A DNA stretch of 64,000 nucleotides from Lentisphaerota bacterium. Lineage in GTDB: Bacteria > Verrucomicrobiota > Lentisphaeria > Victivallales > Victivallaceae. Both the position numbers and the translations under genes were made by a program. The notes below the pieces were generated by a model. It was given only the letters and a program-made list of their open reading frames with translations, did not search any database and was not told where the DNA came from. Of the stretch, positions 18,088 to 27,018 are shown one piece after another. Position 1 is the stretch's first letter, and every line of letters begins with the position of its first letter. Location of the stretch: assembly GCA_015061605.1 (NCBI GenBank), contig SUWH01000013.1, positions 18,491 through 82,490 on the forward strand, read 5' to 3'.

Positions 18088-18635
18088 CACAGCTGTCTCA
18101 TAAAAAATAACGGACGGCGGAGAAGAGCGGGCGACCCCGCTCTTGTCCGCCCGGAGCCATAAAGGCGAAGGAAGATGTATCACACTGCATCCGTCGGTTT
18201 CCGCGTAAAGCTCCGACCCGACAAGCCGATTGCAGCAGCGTTTATCATATCAGTTCCACAGCTGTCCCATAAAATAAGAAAAACATTTGCTTTCTCAAGT
18301 TTTTCAGCGAAAGAAAATTGAATTTTGAAAAAGTGATTTTGGCAGATTTTGTTTTGCACGGGCAAAACGTGCGTGCCGTCAGGGCGCACCACCATTTTAC
18401 GCCGTGTTTAAAAAACGAATGATTCAATCGGCGGATGGATCGTGCGGCAATGTCGTGTTTTGCAAGCAAGAAGAGCGGGGATCCGTCTTCGCCGAGGCTC
18501 CGCCGGGACAAGGCATACTTGTATCCTCTTCGCTTGTCACGGCGAAATGCAATGGAGCCGGACGAGGCGAGCGCAGCAAGGCGCGAGATTGGCCGCGAGA
18601 CGCCGCCGTCCGTTGTTTTTTGTGAGATGTCTGTG
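18088..18635. mobile_element. MITE-like element with 33-bp terminal inverted repeats
   Basis: The left end (18088-18120) and the reverse complement of the right end (18603-18635) are imperfect copies beginning CACAG and ending AACGGACGGCGG. A third partial copy of the end starts at 18257. The interior holds a 9-bp-stem hairpin (18123-18144) and no credible gene. Two blocks, 18456-18481 and 18563-18635, recur exactly at 63975-64000 and 63880-63952 in the opposite orientation, but with a different spacer between them. The element fills nearly the whole serC-ridA gap (17966-18725). No transposase is present, so any mobility would need one supplied from elsewhere. Confidence 0.7.
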
Positions 18636-18725
18636 TATCAGTTCTGATAAATCATGCCCCGCGCAGTATATTATCGTTGTAACAGAAGTTGTCTCAATTG
18701 TCAACGTTTTACAAAATTCCGGACA

Positions 18726-19109
18726 TTACCTGTCTTCAATGACAGCGGTAACTTCCACTTCGACCAAAGCTCCTTTGGGGAGAGCCGATACTGCAACGCA
18801 GCTGCGGGCGGGTTTGCTTGTAAAGTATTTGGCATACACCGCGTTGAATTCGGCAAAGTCGTTGATATCGGCAAGAAAACAGGTCGTTTTCACCACATCA
18901 TCAAAGGTTGCTCCGGATGCCGCAAGAACTGCGGAGATATTCTGCATGACTTGTCCGGTTTGTGTTTCGATGTCTTCCCCCTTCAATACTCCGCTTGCCG
19001 GATCAAGTGCGATCTGCCCGGAAGAGAAGAGCAAATTCCCTGATTTTACTGCCTGGGAATATGGTCCGACTGCCGCCGGAGCATTATTGGTTGAGATAAC
19101 TTCTTTCAT
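18726..19109 (-). CDS. ridA: RidA-family enamine/imine deaminase
   Basis: The 127-residue protein shows the family features GPYSQAV (13-19 region), SGQIALDP, NISAVLAASGATFDDVVKTTCFLAD and the catalytic Arg in RSCVAVSALPKGALVEVEV. RidA hydrolyses the reactive 2-aminoacrylate and 2-aminocrotonate released by PLP enzymes such as threonine dehydratase. It is 17 bp downstream of ilvA with its own AGGAGG site, so the operon pairs the producer of the harmful intermediate with its scavenger. Confidence 0.95.
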   Translation of the reverse strand: MKEVISTNNAPAAVGPYSQAVKSGNLLFSSGQIALDPASGVLKGEDIETQTGQVMQNISAVLAASGATFDDVVKTTCFLADINDFAEFNAVYAKYFTSKPARSCVAVSALPKGALVEVEVTAVIEDR

Positions 19110-19126
19110 GTAAAAATCCTCCTAAT

Positions 19127-20317
19127 TCAATATAATATCTGATAACCGGCATTGGCGATCGCCTGACGGATCTGCATAAGCTGTTCCCGGTTTCTCGTTT
19201 CCATTTTGATGTGCAGGAAACAACCGATGATGTCGGCATGTTCACCGCCCGGATCGTGCCGGACCTGAATGACGTTTGCTCCGCAATCGGCGATGATAGT
19301 TGAAACTTCCCGCAACTGTCCGGGTTTGTCCAGCATGGCGATTTTCAATTCCGCCACTCTGCCGCTGGAAAGCAATCCCCGGTTGATGACCCGGGAAAGG
19401 ATATTGACATCGATATTTCCCCCGGAAACCACGGCACAGACTTTCTTTCCGGCAAGTTCAAGTTTCTTTGACAAGACCGCCGCCACGCCGACCGCTCCGG
19501 CCCCTTCGGCGACCAGTTTCTGTTTTTCCATCAACGTCAATATGGCACTTGCGATCTCATCGTCACTGACCGTCAGCATACCATCCACATATTTACAGCA
19601 CAATTCCCGGGTCAGATCACCGGGAGTTTTCACCGCAATACCGTCGGCAAAGGTGGAAACTTTATCCAGCGTAACGCTCTGCTTTTCACTGAAAGCCTTA
19701 CACATCCCGGAAGCTCCTGCCGCCTGAACACCGTAAATCTTTACATTCGGCTTCAGTTGCTTCAGGGTAAATGCCACTCCGGAACACAAACCGCCGCCGC
19801 CCACCGGAACCAGTACGGTATCCACATCTGGAAACTGTTCGAGTATTTCAAGGGCGATCGTTCCCTGTCCGGCAATGACATCTTCATCATCAAAAGGATG
19901 TACGAAGATGCCGCCGTTTTTTTGGCAATACTCATTTGCCGCAAGGTAAGCATCATCATAAACCCCGTCAACCAGATGGACTTCGGCTCCGAGTTTTCTT
20001 GTTGCCTCCACTTTGGAAATGGGGGCGATACTGGGCATGAAGATCACGGCTTTGCGGTTGAGTTTTCCGGCGGCAAGGGAAACTCCCTGTGAGTGATTTC
20101 CGGCTGAACAGGCGATGATTTCCCGGTCATCCTGCGGTAAAGAGGCGATCTTGAAAAATGCTCCCCGCAGTTTGAATGAACCGGTCAACTGTAAATTTTC
20201 CGCTTTCAAGCGGAAGTCGCAATCACCGGTAAGTCCGTTGCTTTCGATCATGTCGGTATAGCGTACCACGCTTTTAAGCAGATGGTGCGCCCGGTAAACT
20301 TTATCCAGTGTCAGCAT
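19127..20317 (-). CDS. ilvA: Threonine ammonia-lyase IlvA
   Basis: The 396-residue protein is a fold-II PLP enzyme: [12 protein letters not shown] holds the PLP lysine, [12 protein letters not shown] the substrate loop, and [11 protein letters not shown] the phosphate loop. A single C-terminal ACT domain (about 325-396, [17 protein letters not shown]) suggests feedback control. It makes 2-oxobutyrate for isoleucine. The start overlaps the ilvD stop by 7 bp. Its place in the ilv operon supports the biosynthetic role. Confidence 0.93.
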   Translation of the reverse strand: MLTLDKVYRAHHLLKSVVRYTDMIESNGLTGDCDFRLKAENLQLTGSFKLRGAFFKIASLPQDDREIIACSAGNHSQGVSLAAGKLNRKAVIFMPSIAPISKVEATRKLGAEVHLVDGVYDDAYLAANEYCQKNGGIFVHPFDDEDVIAGQGTIALEILEQFPDVDTVLVPVGGGGLCSGVAFTLKQLKPNVKIYGVQAAGASGMCKAFSEKQSVTLDKVSTFADGIAVKTPGDLTRELCCKYVDGMLTVSDDEIASAILTLMEKQKLVAEGAGAVGVAAVLSKKLELAGKKVCAVVSGGNIDVNILSRVINRGLLSSGRVAELKIAMLDKPGQLREVSTIIADCGANVIQVRHDPGGEHADIIGCFLHIKMETRNREQLMQIRQAIANAGYQILY

Positions 20318-21951
20318 AATTTTGCCCCCTTGTCTGCGGATGATACCAGTGCGGCGTAACGCTTGAGATAACCGGACAACTGCCGCTTTGGAACAAACTC
20401 TTTTCTGCTCCGTCTTTCAGCGAGAAGATTTTCATCCACCAGAAGTTCCAGAGAATAGTTGGGAATATCTATTTTTATCAAATCCCCTTCCTCCACCAGA
20501 GCGATATTGCCGCCGGAAACTGCTTCAGGAGAAACGTGTCCGATCGCCGCCCCCCTCGTTGCTCCGGAAAATCTGCCGTCAGTGATGAGAGCCACATCCG
20601 CATCCAATCCCATCCCGGCAATGGCACTGGTGGGTGAAAGCATCTCCCTCATTCCCGGACCACCGGCAGGACCCTCATTGCGGATGACAACACAATCGCC
20701 TTTGACAATTGCTCCGGAAAGGATTGCTTTTACCGCATCTTCCTCACACTCAAACACCCGCGCCTTGCCGGTGAATTTCAGCATTTCCGGTCTCACGGCA
20801 CACCGTTTGACGATCGCCCCGTCCGGAGCGAGGTTGCCGTAGAGTACCGCAAGTCCCCCTTCGGCAGAATATTGATGGATCACCTCCGGATCTTTGACTT
20901 CAGCTCCGGCAACAACTTCGCCAAGTGTTTTGCCGCAAACGGTCATGGTGTCAAGATTCAGTAAATGAGAAACCTGATTCATCACGGCGGTCACCCCTCC
21001 GGCACGGAGAAGGTCCTGCATGTGGTGTTTCCCTGCCGGAGCAAGGCGGCACATATTGGGCGTGCGGGAACTTACTTCATTGACGGTATGCAAATCAAAT
21101 TCCACCCCGGCTTCAGCGGCAATGGCAGGCAGATGCAGAACCGTATTGGTGGAGCATCCCAGAGCCATATCCACCGTCAAGGCATTGCGAAACGCTTTTG
21201 CTGTCATGATGTCACGGGGACGCAGATCATTCTTTAACAGTTCCATTACAGTCATCCCCGCTCGTTTGGCAAGGTGGGTTCTTTGTGAATACACGGCGGG
21301 TATCGTTCCGTTACCCGGCAGAGCCATGCCGATAGCTTCACAGAGACAATTCATGCTGTTGGCGGTGAACATCCCGGAACACGAACCGCAGCCGGGACAA
21401 CTGGAACACTCTACTTCAGAGAGTTCCGCTTCACTCATCTTTCCGGCATTGACCGCACCTACTGCCTCAAATACGGTGTTGAGGTCTTTACCATCCAATG
21501 AGAGCATGGGGCCGCCGGAAACGAAAACGGCAGGTAAATTGCATCTTGCCGCCGCCATCAGCATTCCGGGAACGACTTTATCGCAGTTGGGGATGAAAAC
21601 CAGAGCATCAAAGCAGTGCGCCTTTACCATACATTCGATACTGTCGGCGATCAATTCCCGTGAAGCAAGACTGTAATGCATACCGTCATGGCCCATGGCA
21701 AGACCGTCACAGACGGCAACTGTATTGAATTCCATCGGAGTACCGCCGGCGGCAAGAATTCCATCTTTGACTGCACGGGCCACTTGCTGCAAGTGCATGT
21801 GGCCGGGGACGACTTCATTGAAACTGTTGACCACGCCCACCAGAGGTCGTGTCATTTGTTCCGGAGTATATCCCAGCGCACCCAATAAGGCACGCTGGGG
21901 AGCGGCAGATACTCCTGTTGTCAGTTTATCGCTGTTCATCATTTGTTCCAA
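20311..21951 (-). CDS. ilvD: Dihydroxy-acid dehydratase IlvD
   Basis: At 546 residues it is close to the usual length (about 555-615). Iron-sulfur cysteines appear in [13 protein letters not shown] and [21 protein letters not shown], and [11 protein letters not shown] is a further signature. It dehydrates the dihydroxy acids of the valine and isoleucine branches. It overlaps ilvC by 13 bp and ilvA by 7 bp. Confidence 0.96.
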   Translation of the reverse strand: MEQMMNSDKLTTGVSAAPQRALLGALGYTPEQMTRPLVGVVNSFNEVVPGHMHLQQVARAVKDGILAAGGTPMEFNTVAVCDGLAMGHDGMHYSLASRELIADSIECMVKAHCFDALVFIPNCDKVVPGMLMAAARCNLPAVFVSGGPMLSLDGKDLNTVFEAVGAVNAGKMSEAELSEVECSSCPGCGSCSGMFTANSMNCLCEAIGMALPGNGTIPAVYSQRTHLAKRAGMTVMELLKNDLRPRDIMTAKAFRNALTVDMALGCSTNTVLHLPAIAAEAGVEFDLHTVNEVSSRTPNMCRLAPAGKHHMQDLLRAGGVTAVMNQVSHLLNLDTMTVCGKTLGEVVAGAEVKDPEVIHQYSAEGGLAVLYGNLAPDGAIVKRCAVRPEMLKFTGKARVFECEEDAVKAILSGAIVKGDCVVIRNEGPAGGPGMREMLSPTSAIAGMGLDADVALITDGRFSGATRGAAIGHVSPEAVSGGNIALVEEGDLIKIDIPNYSLELLVDENLLAERRSRKEFVPKRQLSGYLKRYAALVSSADKGAKLC

Positions 21952-22928
21952 TTCATTTTTGCCCGCAGTTCAGCGCCTACAGTTTCCAGCTGATGAGTTT
22001 TGGCAGCTTCACGCTGTTTGGAAAAAAGCGGTCTGCCATCGGCATTTTCTTTCAGCCATTTGCGGGCGAAAGTTCCATCCTGGATTTCGGAAAGCACCTT
22101 TTTCATTTCCGCTTTGGTGGCATCGGTGATCAGACGGTGTCCGGTATTGTAGTCACCGTATTCGGCGGTATCGCTGATACTGTAACGCATAAAGGAAAAT
22201 CCGCCTTTGACCACCAGATCGATGATGAGTTTCATTTCGTGGATGCACTCGAAGTAGGCACTTTCCGGTTTATAACCGGCTTCGACCAGAGTTTCAAAAC
22301 CGGCCTGCATCAAAGCGGTGACACCGCCGCACAGGACCGCCTGTTCACCGAAAAGGTCAGTTTCAGTTTCCTCTTTGAAGGTGGTTTCCAAAATTCCGGC
22401 ACGCCCGGCACCGAGACCAGCGGCGTAAGCCAGAGCCAGTTCCATGGCGTTTCCGGTCGCATTTTGCTGGACTGCGACCAGACAGGGAACGCCTTTGCCT
22501 TCAACAAACTGACTGCGGACAGTATGTCCGGGGCCTTTGGGGGCGATCATCACCACATTGACAAAATCCGGAGGAACGATCTCTTTGAAGTGAACATTGA
22601 ATCCGTGAGCAAAACTCAAGGTCATACCGGGACGCAAATTATCGCGCACACCGTTTTCGTAGATGGAACGCATTTTTTCATCATTGACCAGCATCATTAC
22701 CCAGTCCGCTTTTTTGACCGCATCGGGGGTATTCAAAACCTCGAATCCATCAGCTTGGGCAACGGCGGCACTTTTGGAATTTTCATAAAGTCCCACGACC
22801 ACGTTTACTCCGCTGTCCCGCAGATTCTGTGCGTGGGCGTGTCCCTGACTGCCGTAACCGATCACGGCGACGGTCAAACCTTTGAGGAGTTCCTGATTGC
22901 AGTCGTTGTCATAGTACATCTTGCTCAT
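21939..22928 (-). CDS. ilvC: Ketol-acid reductoisomerase IlvC (class I)
   Basis: The 329-residue class I enzyme has an NADPH-binding [17 protein letters not shown] loop, [12 protein letters not shown], and the metal and substrate residues in [11 protein letters not shown] and [12 protein letters not shown]. It converts acetolactate and acetohydroxybutyrate to dihydroxy acids. An AAAGGA site precedes its ATG. It is 33 bp downstream of ilvN. Confidence 0.96.
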   Translation of the reverse strand: MSKMYYDNDCNQELLKGLTVAVIGYGSQGHAHAQNLRDSGVNVVVGLYENSKSAAVAQADGFEVLNTPDAVKKADWVMMLVNDEKMRSIYENGVRDNLRPGMTLSFAHGFNVHFKEIVPPDFVNVVMIAPKGPGHTVRSQFVEGKGVPCLVAVQQNATGNAMELALAYAAGLGAGRAGILETTFKEETETDLFGEQAVLCGGVTALMQAGFETLVEAGYKPESAYFECIHEMKLIIDLVVKGGFSFMRYSISDTAEYGDYNTGHRLITDATKAEMKKVLSEIQDGTFARKWLKENADGRPLFSKQREAAKTHQLETVGAELRAKMNWNK

Positions 22929-22961
22929 TTTCTTTTTTCCTTTCTTTTAAAGTTGGTTATT

Positions 22962-23210
22962 TCAGAGCATTGAGTTATTCAATAAAACAACAGTTTTGAC
23001 ATCAAAAAGTTTGCGCAACTGCCGTGTCATCTGACTTTGGATGGCGGCATCACCACGCGAAGATATCCGCATGACCGACAGTGCCGGATCACTGCTTTCG
23101 TGAACCGTCAGACTGTCAATATTGTACTTGCGTTTTGCATAAAGTCCGGTGATCCGGTTCAACACGCCACAATGGTTGGCGACGGTAAGTTCGACAATAA
23201 AACGTTCCAT
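22962..23210 (-). CDS. ilvN: Acetolactate synthase small (regulatory) subunit, minimal
   Basis: This 82-residue protein is essentially one ACT domain (FIVELTVANHCGVLNRITGLYAKRKYNIDSL). It is the short type, like IlvM/IlvN, and lacks the C-terminal domain of IlvH. It should bind branched-chain amino acids and control the large subunit encoded directly before it (3 bp gap). An AAGGAA site precedes the ATG. Confidence 0.9.
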   Translation of the reverse strand: MERFIVELTVANHCGVLNRITGLYAKRKYNIDSLTVHESSDPALSVMRISSRGDAAIQSQMTRQLRKLFDVKTVVLLNNSML

Positions 23211-23213
23211 TTT

Positions 23214-24869
23214 TCAATTCCTTTGAGTTACCAGATCCTGCACACTGCCGCCCGGAGGGATCATGGGCAGGACAAATTCATCCATATCAAGCTGACAATC
23301 CAGTACGGTCGGAGTGTCAGGTGCAAGAGTGGTCAACGCATTTTCCAATTCAGACAATGTGGTGACTTTTTTCCCCTCTGCACCGAAAGCTTTTGCCAAT
23401 GCCGGGAAATCGGTTTTGCGGTTCAAGGTGGTTGAGGAATAATGTTGTTCATAAAACATCGTCTGCCACTGACGCACCATACCGAGGACACCGTTATTGA
23501 AGATCACGATCAAAAGCGGCAGTTTCTGTGAAACCGCAGTGGCAAGTTCCTGCAAACACATTCCGAAACTGCCGTCTCCGGTAAAGAGAACAGTTCTTTT
23601 CCGGTCATGGGCAATGCATCCGCCGATCGCCGCCCCGAGACCGAAGCCCATCGTGCCAAGCCCTCCGGAAGTAAGCAGAGTCCGGGGTGACCGGAACGGG
23701 AAATACTGCATCGTCCACATCTGGTGCTGACCGACATCAGTAGCGACAACGGTATCTGCTTCACAATATTTGGCAACTGTTTTCAGCAAAGTCCGGGGTG
23801 TTAGATTGTTTTCTGTGGGGAGCAAATCAAGTTTTTGGGCTTCAGAAATTTGTTTCTGCCACTGGGGGCGGGACTGCTGCTCCAGAAGTACAAGCAGTTT
23901 TTGCAAAACCGTTTTCACGTTTCCGCACAACTCGAGGTCGGTATCGGTATTTTTATTGATTTCTGCCAGATCAATATCCACATGGATCAATTTTTTTCCC
24001 TGCTTGTATTTGGCGGTATTGCCGGTGGCACGGTCGGAAAAACGGACGCCGAGAGCTATGATAAGATCACACTCACTTTGCAGTTTTGCTGAACTTTGAC
24101 TTCCGTGCATTCCGCACATTCCCAGATTTGCCGGATGTCCGGCAGGGAGCGCGGTCAATCCCATCATGCTGAAAGCCACCGGGGCGGATATTCTTTCGGC
24201 AAAAGCACGCAGTTCCTCACTTGCTCCGGAAGCGACCACACCGCCACCGGCATAGATCAACGGGCGTTCTGCTTCGGCGATGGCGGCAACTGCGGCAGTC
24301 AAATCTGCTTCAGGCAGGTCGTTGAAAAAGAGTTCCTGCGGAATAAATTCTGATTCATCGCACACATCGGTCTGGATGCTTTTGGGGATATCCACCAGTA
24401 CCGGTCCGGGACGGCCGGATGAAGCGATTTCAAAAGCCGCATCCAGTATGCCGGAAAGTTCCCGGACATCACTTACAGCAAAATTGTGCTTGACGATCGG
24501 CTGGGTTATTCCGGTTATATCCACCTCCTGAAAACTGTCTTTTCCGAGAAGCGGGACTGCCACGTTTCCGGTGATGGCAACGAGAGGCACGCTGTCAAGG
24601 TAAGCATTGGCGATGCCGGTCACCAGATTGGTTGCTCCGGGGCCGCTGGTGGCAATGACCACGCCGGGACGGCCTGTAACCCTGGCGAAACCGTCTGCCG
24701 CGTGAGCCGCATTCTGTTCATGGGCGCACAATACATGGTTCAAGCAACTGGAGTTTTTATACAGTTCATCATAGATAGGGAGAACTGCACCGCCCGGATA
24801 ACCGAACACGGTCTTGACCTTGTTGCGGCACAAGGACTCTATTACTATTTCTGCTCCTGATCTTTTCAT
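23214..24869 (-). CDS. ilvB: Acetolactate synthase large subunit
   Basis: The 551-residue thiamine diphosphate enzyme shows VFGYPGGAVLPIYDEL, the catalytic Glu in HEQNAAHAADGFARVTGRPG, and the cofactor motif GDGSFGMCLQELATAVSQKLPL. It makes acetolactate and acetohydroxybutyrate from pyruvate. It is the first structural gene of the ilv operon and lies 38 bp after the second terminator of the leader. AGGA precedes its ATG. Confidence 0.95.
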   Translation of the reverse strand: MKRSGAEIVIESLCRNKVKTVFGYPGGAVLPIYDELYKNSSCLNHVLCAHEQNAAHAADGFARVTGRPGVVIATSGPGATNLVTGIANAYLDSVPLVAITGNVAVPLLGKDSFQEVDITGITQPIVKHNFAVSDVRELSGILDAAFEIASSGRPGPVLVDIPKSIQTDVCDESEFIPQELFFNDLPEADLTAAVAAIAEAERPLIYAGGGVVASGASEELRAFAERISAPVAFSMMGLTALPAGHPANLGMCGMHGSQSSAKLQSECDLIIALGVRFSDRATGNTAKYKQGKKLIHVDIDLAEINKNTDTDLELCGNVKTVLQKLLVLLEQQSRPQWQKQISEAQKLDLLPTENNLTPRTLLKTVAKYCEADTVVATDVGQHQMWTMQYFPFRSPRTLLTSGGLGTMGFGLGAAIGGCIAHDRKRTVLFTGDGSFGMCLQELATAVSQKLPLLIVIFNNGVLGMVRQWQTMFYEQHYSSTTLNRKTDFPALAKAFGAEGKKVTTLSELENALTTLAPDTPTVLDCQLDMDEFVLPMIPPGGSVQDLVTQRN

Positions 24870-24906
24870 TTGTATATTCCTGAATTTGTGTTGATTAAAA
24901 TTAAAA

Positions 24907-24939
24907 AGCCCTGCCGGAAATTTTTTCTCCGGCAGGGCT
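24907..24939 (-). terminator. Attenuator terminator 2 before ilvB
   Basis: A perfect 12-bp stem (24928-24939 with 24907-24918) with a 9-base loop is followed on the minus strand by a U-rich tract. It lies between the second leader peptide and ilvB, where a terminator makes sense only as an attenuator. Confidence 0.9.
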
Positions 24940-25031
24940 GCTGTTCAATGTTGGATGAATTTCTCTATGCCATGCCGGGGGGCGTAATAATAATTACGCT
25001 GATAATCATGGAAATAATAATAGCGATGGCA
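24929..25031 (-). promoter_or_regulatory. Competing antiterminator pairing of the ilv attenuator
   Basis: In the leader RNA the end of leader peptide 2 (24969-24978) can pair at 9 of 10 positions with the 5' arm of terminator 2 (24929-24938). The same end can instead pair through six bases with 25026-25031, upstream in the leader gene. The Ile codon cluster lies between these elements. A ribosome stalled for Ile-tRNA would mask the upstream segment and free the antiterminator, as in the enteric ilv attenuators. The pairings are seen in sequence; the mechanism is inference from the known model. Confidence 0.7.
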
Positions 25032-25114
25032 ATGAAAATGGATACGACAAAGGAATCGGACACAAGGAGTGCCGGGATATAGCTGAAACTGTTTTCAAAC
25101 TTCATCGTATTCAT
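24965..25114 (-). CDS. ilv leader peptide 2 (Ile/Val-rich, 49 residues)
   Basis: The 49-codon frame holds 12 Ile, 4 Val and 2 Leu residues, concentrated in residues 23-43, and ends TPPGMA. The segment ISVIIITPPG strongly recalls the E. coli ilvGMEDA leader, which ends with a Val/Ile run and PP. An ACAGGA site lies before the ATG. It stops 25 bases before terminator 2. Its hydrophobic run could also make it a small membrane peptide, but its position argues for a regulatory leader. Confidence 0.85.
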   Translation of the reverse strand: MNTMKFENSFSYIPALLVSDSFVVSIFIAIAIIISMIISVIIITPPGMA

Positions 25115-25147
25115 TTTTTTTCCTGTTAAACTATGATAAACAAAAAA

Positions 25148-25176
25148 CCTCTCTGCAGCTGATCACCGCAGAGAGG
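25148..25176 (-). terminator. Terminator 1 in the ilv leader
   Basis: A perfect 9-bp stem (25168-25176 with 25148-25156) with an 11-base loop is followed on the minus strand by six U. It lies between leader peptides 1 and 2. A competing pairing with the end of leader 1 is weak (about 5 bp, GAGAG with CUCUC). Confidence 0.85.
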
Positions 25177-25206
25177 CTTGAATTTTTATTTCTTATACCG
25201 TTTCTC

Positions 25207-25296
25207 TCAACAACAACAACCAGCCGTACCGCAGCCGATAATAATGGCGGCGATAATAATAATCATGCTGTTAATGTTGTTGAAAAACTGCTTCAT
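25207..25296 (-). CDS. ilv leader peptide 1 (Ile-rich, 29 residues, Cys-rich end)
   Basis: The 29-codon frame has a strong CGAGGA site and includes MIIIIAAIII followed by GCGTAGCCC. Eight of 29 residues are Ile. Three consecutive Cys codons precede the stop. It begins about 25 bases after the predicted transcription start and ends 30 bases before terminator 1. It is either a first attenuation leader or a small membrane peptide. The three terminal Cys codons could add cysteine or sulfur sensing, which is speculation. Confidence 0.75.
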   Translation of the reverse strand: MKQFFNNINSMIIIIAAIIIGCGTAGCCC

Positions 25297-25326
25297 TCTT
25301 TCCTCGTCTTTTTCAGAACACTACTT

Positions 25327-25354
25327 AATATATCATGATTTTTCATTTTGTCAA
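25327..25354 (-). promoter_or_regulatory. ilv operon promoter
   Basis: On the minus strand a perfect TTGACA (25349-25354) is followed after 16 bp by TATATT (25327-25332). Transcription should start near 25320, just before leader peptide 1. The adjoining gap up to the GH4 gene (25361-25544) holds only an imperfect hairpin (25368-25402) and no gene. Confidence 0.8.
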
Positions 25355-25544
25355 GCCCTCCTGTAAGATATTTTTTGCGGCGTACCGTCCAAGCCGCCAA
25401 AAAACAACCGGCAGCTTCTATCTGCGCGTGCGTCCATCGGGATTTTTTCTGCTTGGATCAAACGGAAATCTCTCCCGCTGATTCACGGATATTATCACCG
25501 GAAGTACAAAATACAGTTATTTTCACAAGAAATGATAATAACGA

Positions 25545-26921
25545 TTATTTATATTCCGGCAGCATATTGCCATGGGCCTCGATCAGATCATCGCACAATG
25601 CGATAATATCGTCGATGCTCAATTCGGCTGCGGTATGGGGATCCAGCAGCGCGGCATGGTAGATGTGTTCTTTTTTCAACGTAAGGGCAGCTTCGATGGT
25701 CAGCAGTTGAACATTGATATTGGTCATATTGAGTGCCGCACACTGGACCGGCAGACGTCCGACATAAGTACCTTGAATACCATTGGAATCGACCAGACAT
25801 GGTATTTCGACCACCGCATCGGAGGGCAGATTTTCAATAAATCCGTGATTCAGCACATTGCCGGCGATCTGATACGGTTTATTGGTGATGATCGCCTCCA
25901 TGATCCCGGAACCGTATTCATGGGACAGTTTGTGCTCTATTTTGCCGTTTTTACATATATCCTGATACCGTTTTTTCCATCCTTCGATCTGAACGATACA
26001 GCGGCGGGGATATTCATCCAGCGGGATACCGTATTCCCGGATCAGTTCCGGATAGGCTGATTTTATCCAGTAGGGAGTGTATTCGGCATTGTGTTCGCTT
26101 GATTCAGTCACATAATATCCGAAACGCTTCATTATTTCCAAACGGACGAGATTTGCCCCGCATTCTTCGGGATGTTCAAGGTGTCCACGCTGTTTTTTCA
26201 GAACCTGCAGAGCTTTTTTCCGCAAAGCCGGATAAACATCTTTACCGTCTTTGGTGAGTTCCAGCAGCCATGCCATGTGGTTGATCCCGGCGATTTTTGC
26301 CCGGTATCCAAGATCGGCAGCATAGATACCTTTTTTCAGCAGGTCAAAGTCGTACAAGCCCAGTACCCGCAGGAAACTTTCGGCACAGACCTGTACGCTG
26401 TGACAGAGACCCACTGTTTTCACTCCGGTGCCGCGGAGCATCGCTCCGGTAAGCATTGCCATGGGATTTGAATAGTTCAACAGCCAGGCATTTGGACACA
26501 CTTTTTCCATATCTTTTGCAATATCCAGCATCACCGGAATGGTTCTCAATGCCCGGAAGATCCCTCCGATACCCAGTGTATCGGCGATGGTCTGGCGGAG
26601 ACCGTATTTTTTGGGAATTTCAAAGTCGATAACAGTCGATGGTTCATAACCGCCGACCTGAATGGCATTGACTGCAAAATCGGCATTTTTCAAGGCTTTT
26701 TTCCGATTGGCGACACCGCAATATGCGGTGATTTTTGCGCGTGAAGCATTGATATTTGCATTCAAGGCATTCAAAACATATTCAGATTCTTTCAATCTGA
26801 CCGGATCAATATCATACAAAGCTATCTCTGCATCCCGGAGAGATTCCCTGAACATGCAGTCGCCCAATATATTCTTGGCAAAGATCGTACTTCCGGCTCC
26901 TAAAAAGGTGATTTTCGGCAT
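25545..26921 (-). CDS. GH4 family alpha-galactosidase/alpha-glucosidase (MelA-like)
   Basis: The 458-residue protein starts with an NAD-binding ITFLGAGSTIFAKNIL, carries NPMAMLTGAM for substrate and metal contact, and has the metal-binding Cys/His in VGLCHSV. These are GH4 features, and the CHS metal loop is typical of the MelA branch. GH4 enzymes use NAD and a divalent metal to cleave alpha-glycosides by a redox-elimination route in the cytoplasm. It is the last gene of the AraC-linked operon and would process oligosaccharides from the secreted enzymes. Exact sugar is unknown. Confidence 0.85.
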   Translation of the reverse strand: MPKITFLGAGSTIFAKNILGDCMFRESLRDAEIALYDIDPVRLKESEYVLNALNANINASRAKITAYCGVANRKKALKNADFAVNAIQVGGYEPSTVIDFEIPKKYGLRQTIADTLGIGGIFRALRTIPVMLDIAKDMEKVCPNAWLLNYSNPMAMLTGAMLRGTGVKTVGLCHSVQVCAESFLRVLGLYDFDLLKKGIYAADLGYRAKIAGINHMAWLLELTKDGKDVYPALRKKALQVLKKQRGHLEHPEECGANLVRLEIMKRFGYYVTESSEHNAEYTPYWIKSAYPELIREYGIPLDEYPRRCIVQIEGWKKRYQDICKNGKIEHKLSHEYGSGIMEAIITNKPYQIAGNVLNHGFIENLPSDAVVEIPCLVDSNGIQGTYVGRLPVQCAALNMTNINVQLLTIEAALTLKKEHIYHAALLDPHTAAELSIDDIIALCDDLIEAHGNMLPEYK

Positions 26922-27018
26922 TTTTTCTCCATTTTTATTTAAATTTGTTCAAAAATTCATATCGCTCTGTCAGTCGGCGGCACCACTTTTGTGATCAAGA
27001 TCTGCTTATAACTGAATT

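Noticed and set aside
18404..19113. Overlapping open frames through the MITE-like element
   Set aside because: They cross the element ends and the ridA antisense strand, change with the spacer between copies, and have no conserved domain.
24870..25082. Plus-strand frame of 70 codons in the ilv leader
   Set aside because: It overlaps terminator 2 and leader 2 in antisense. The minus strand gives a better explanation (Ile-rich leader and hairpins).
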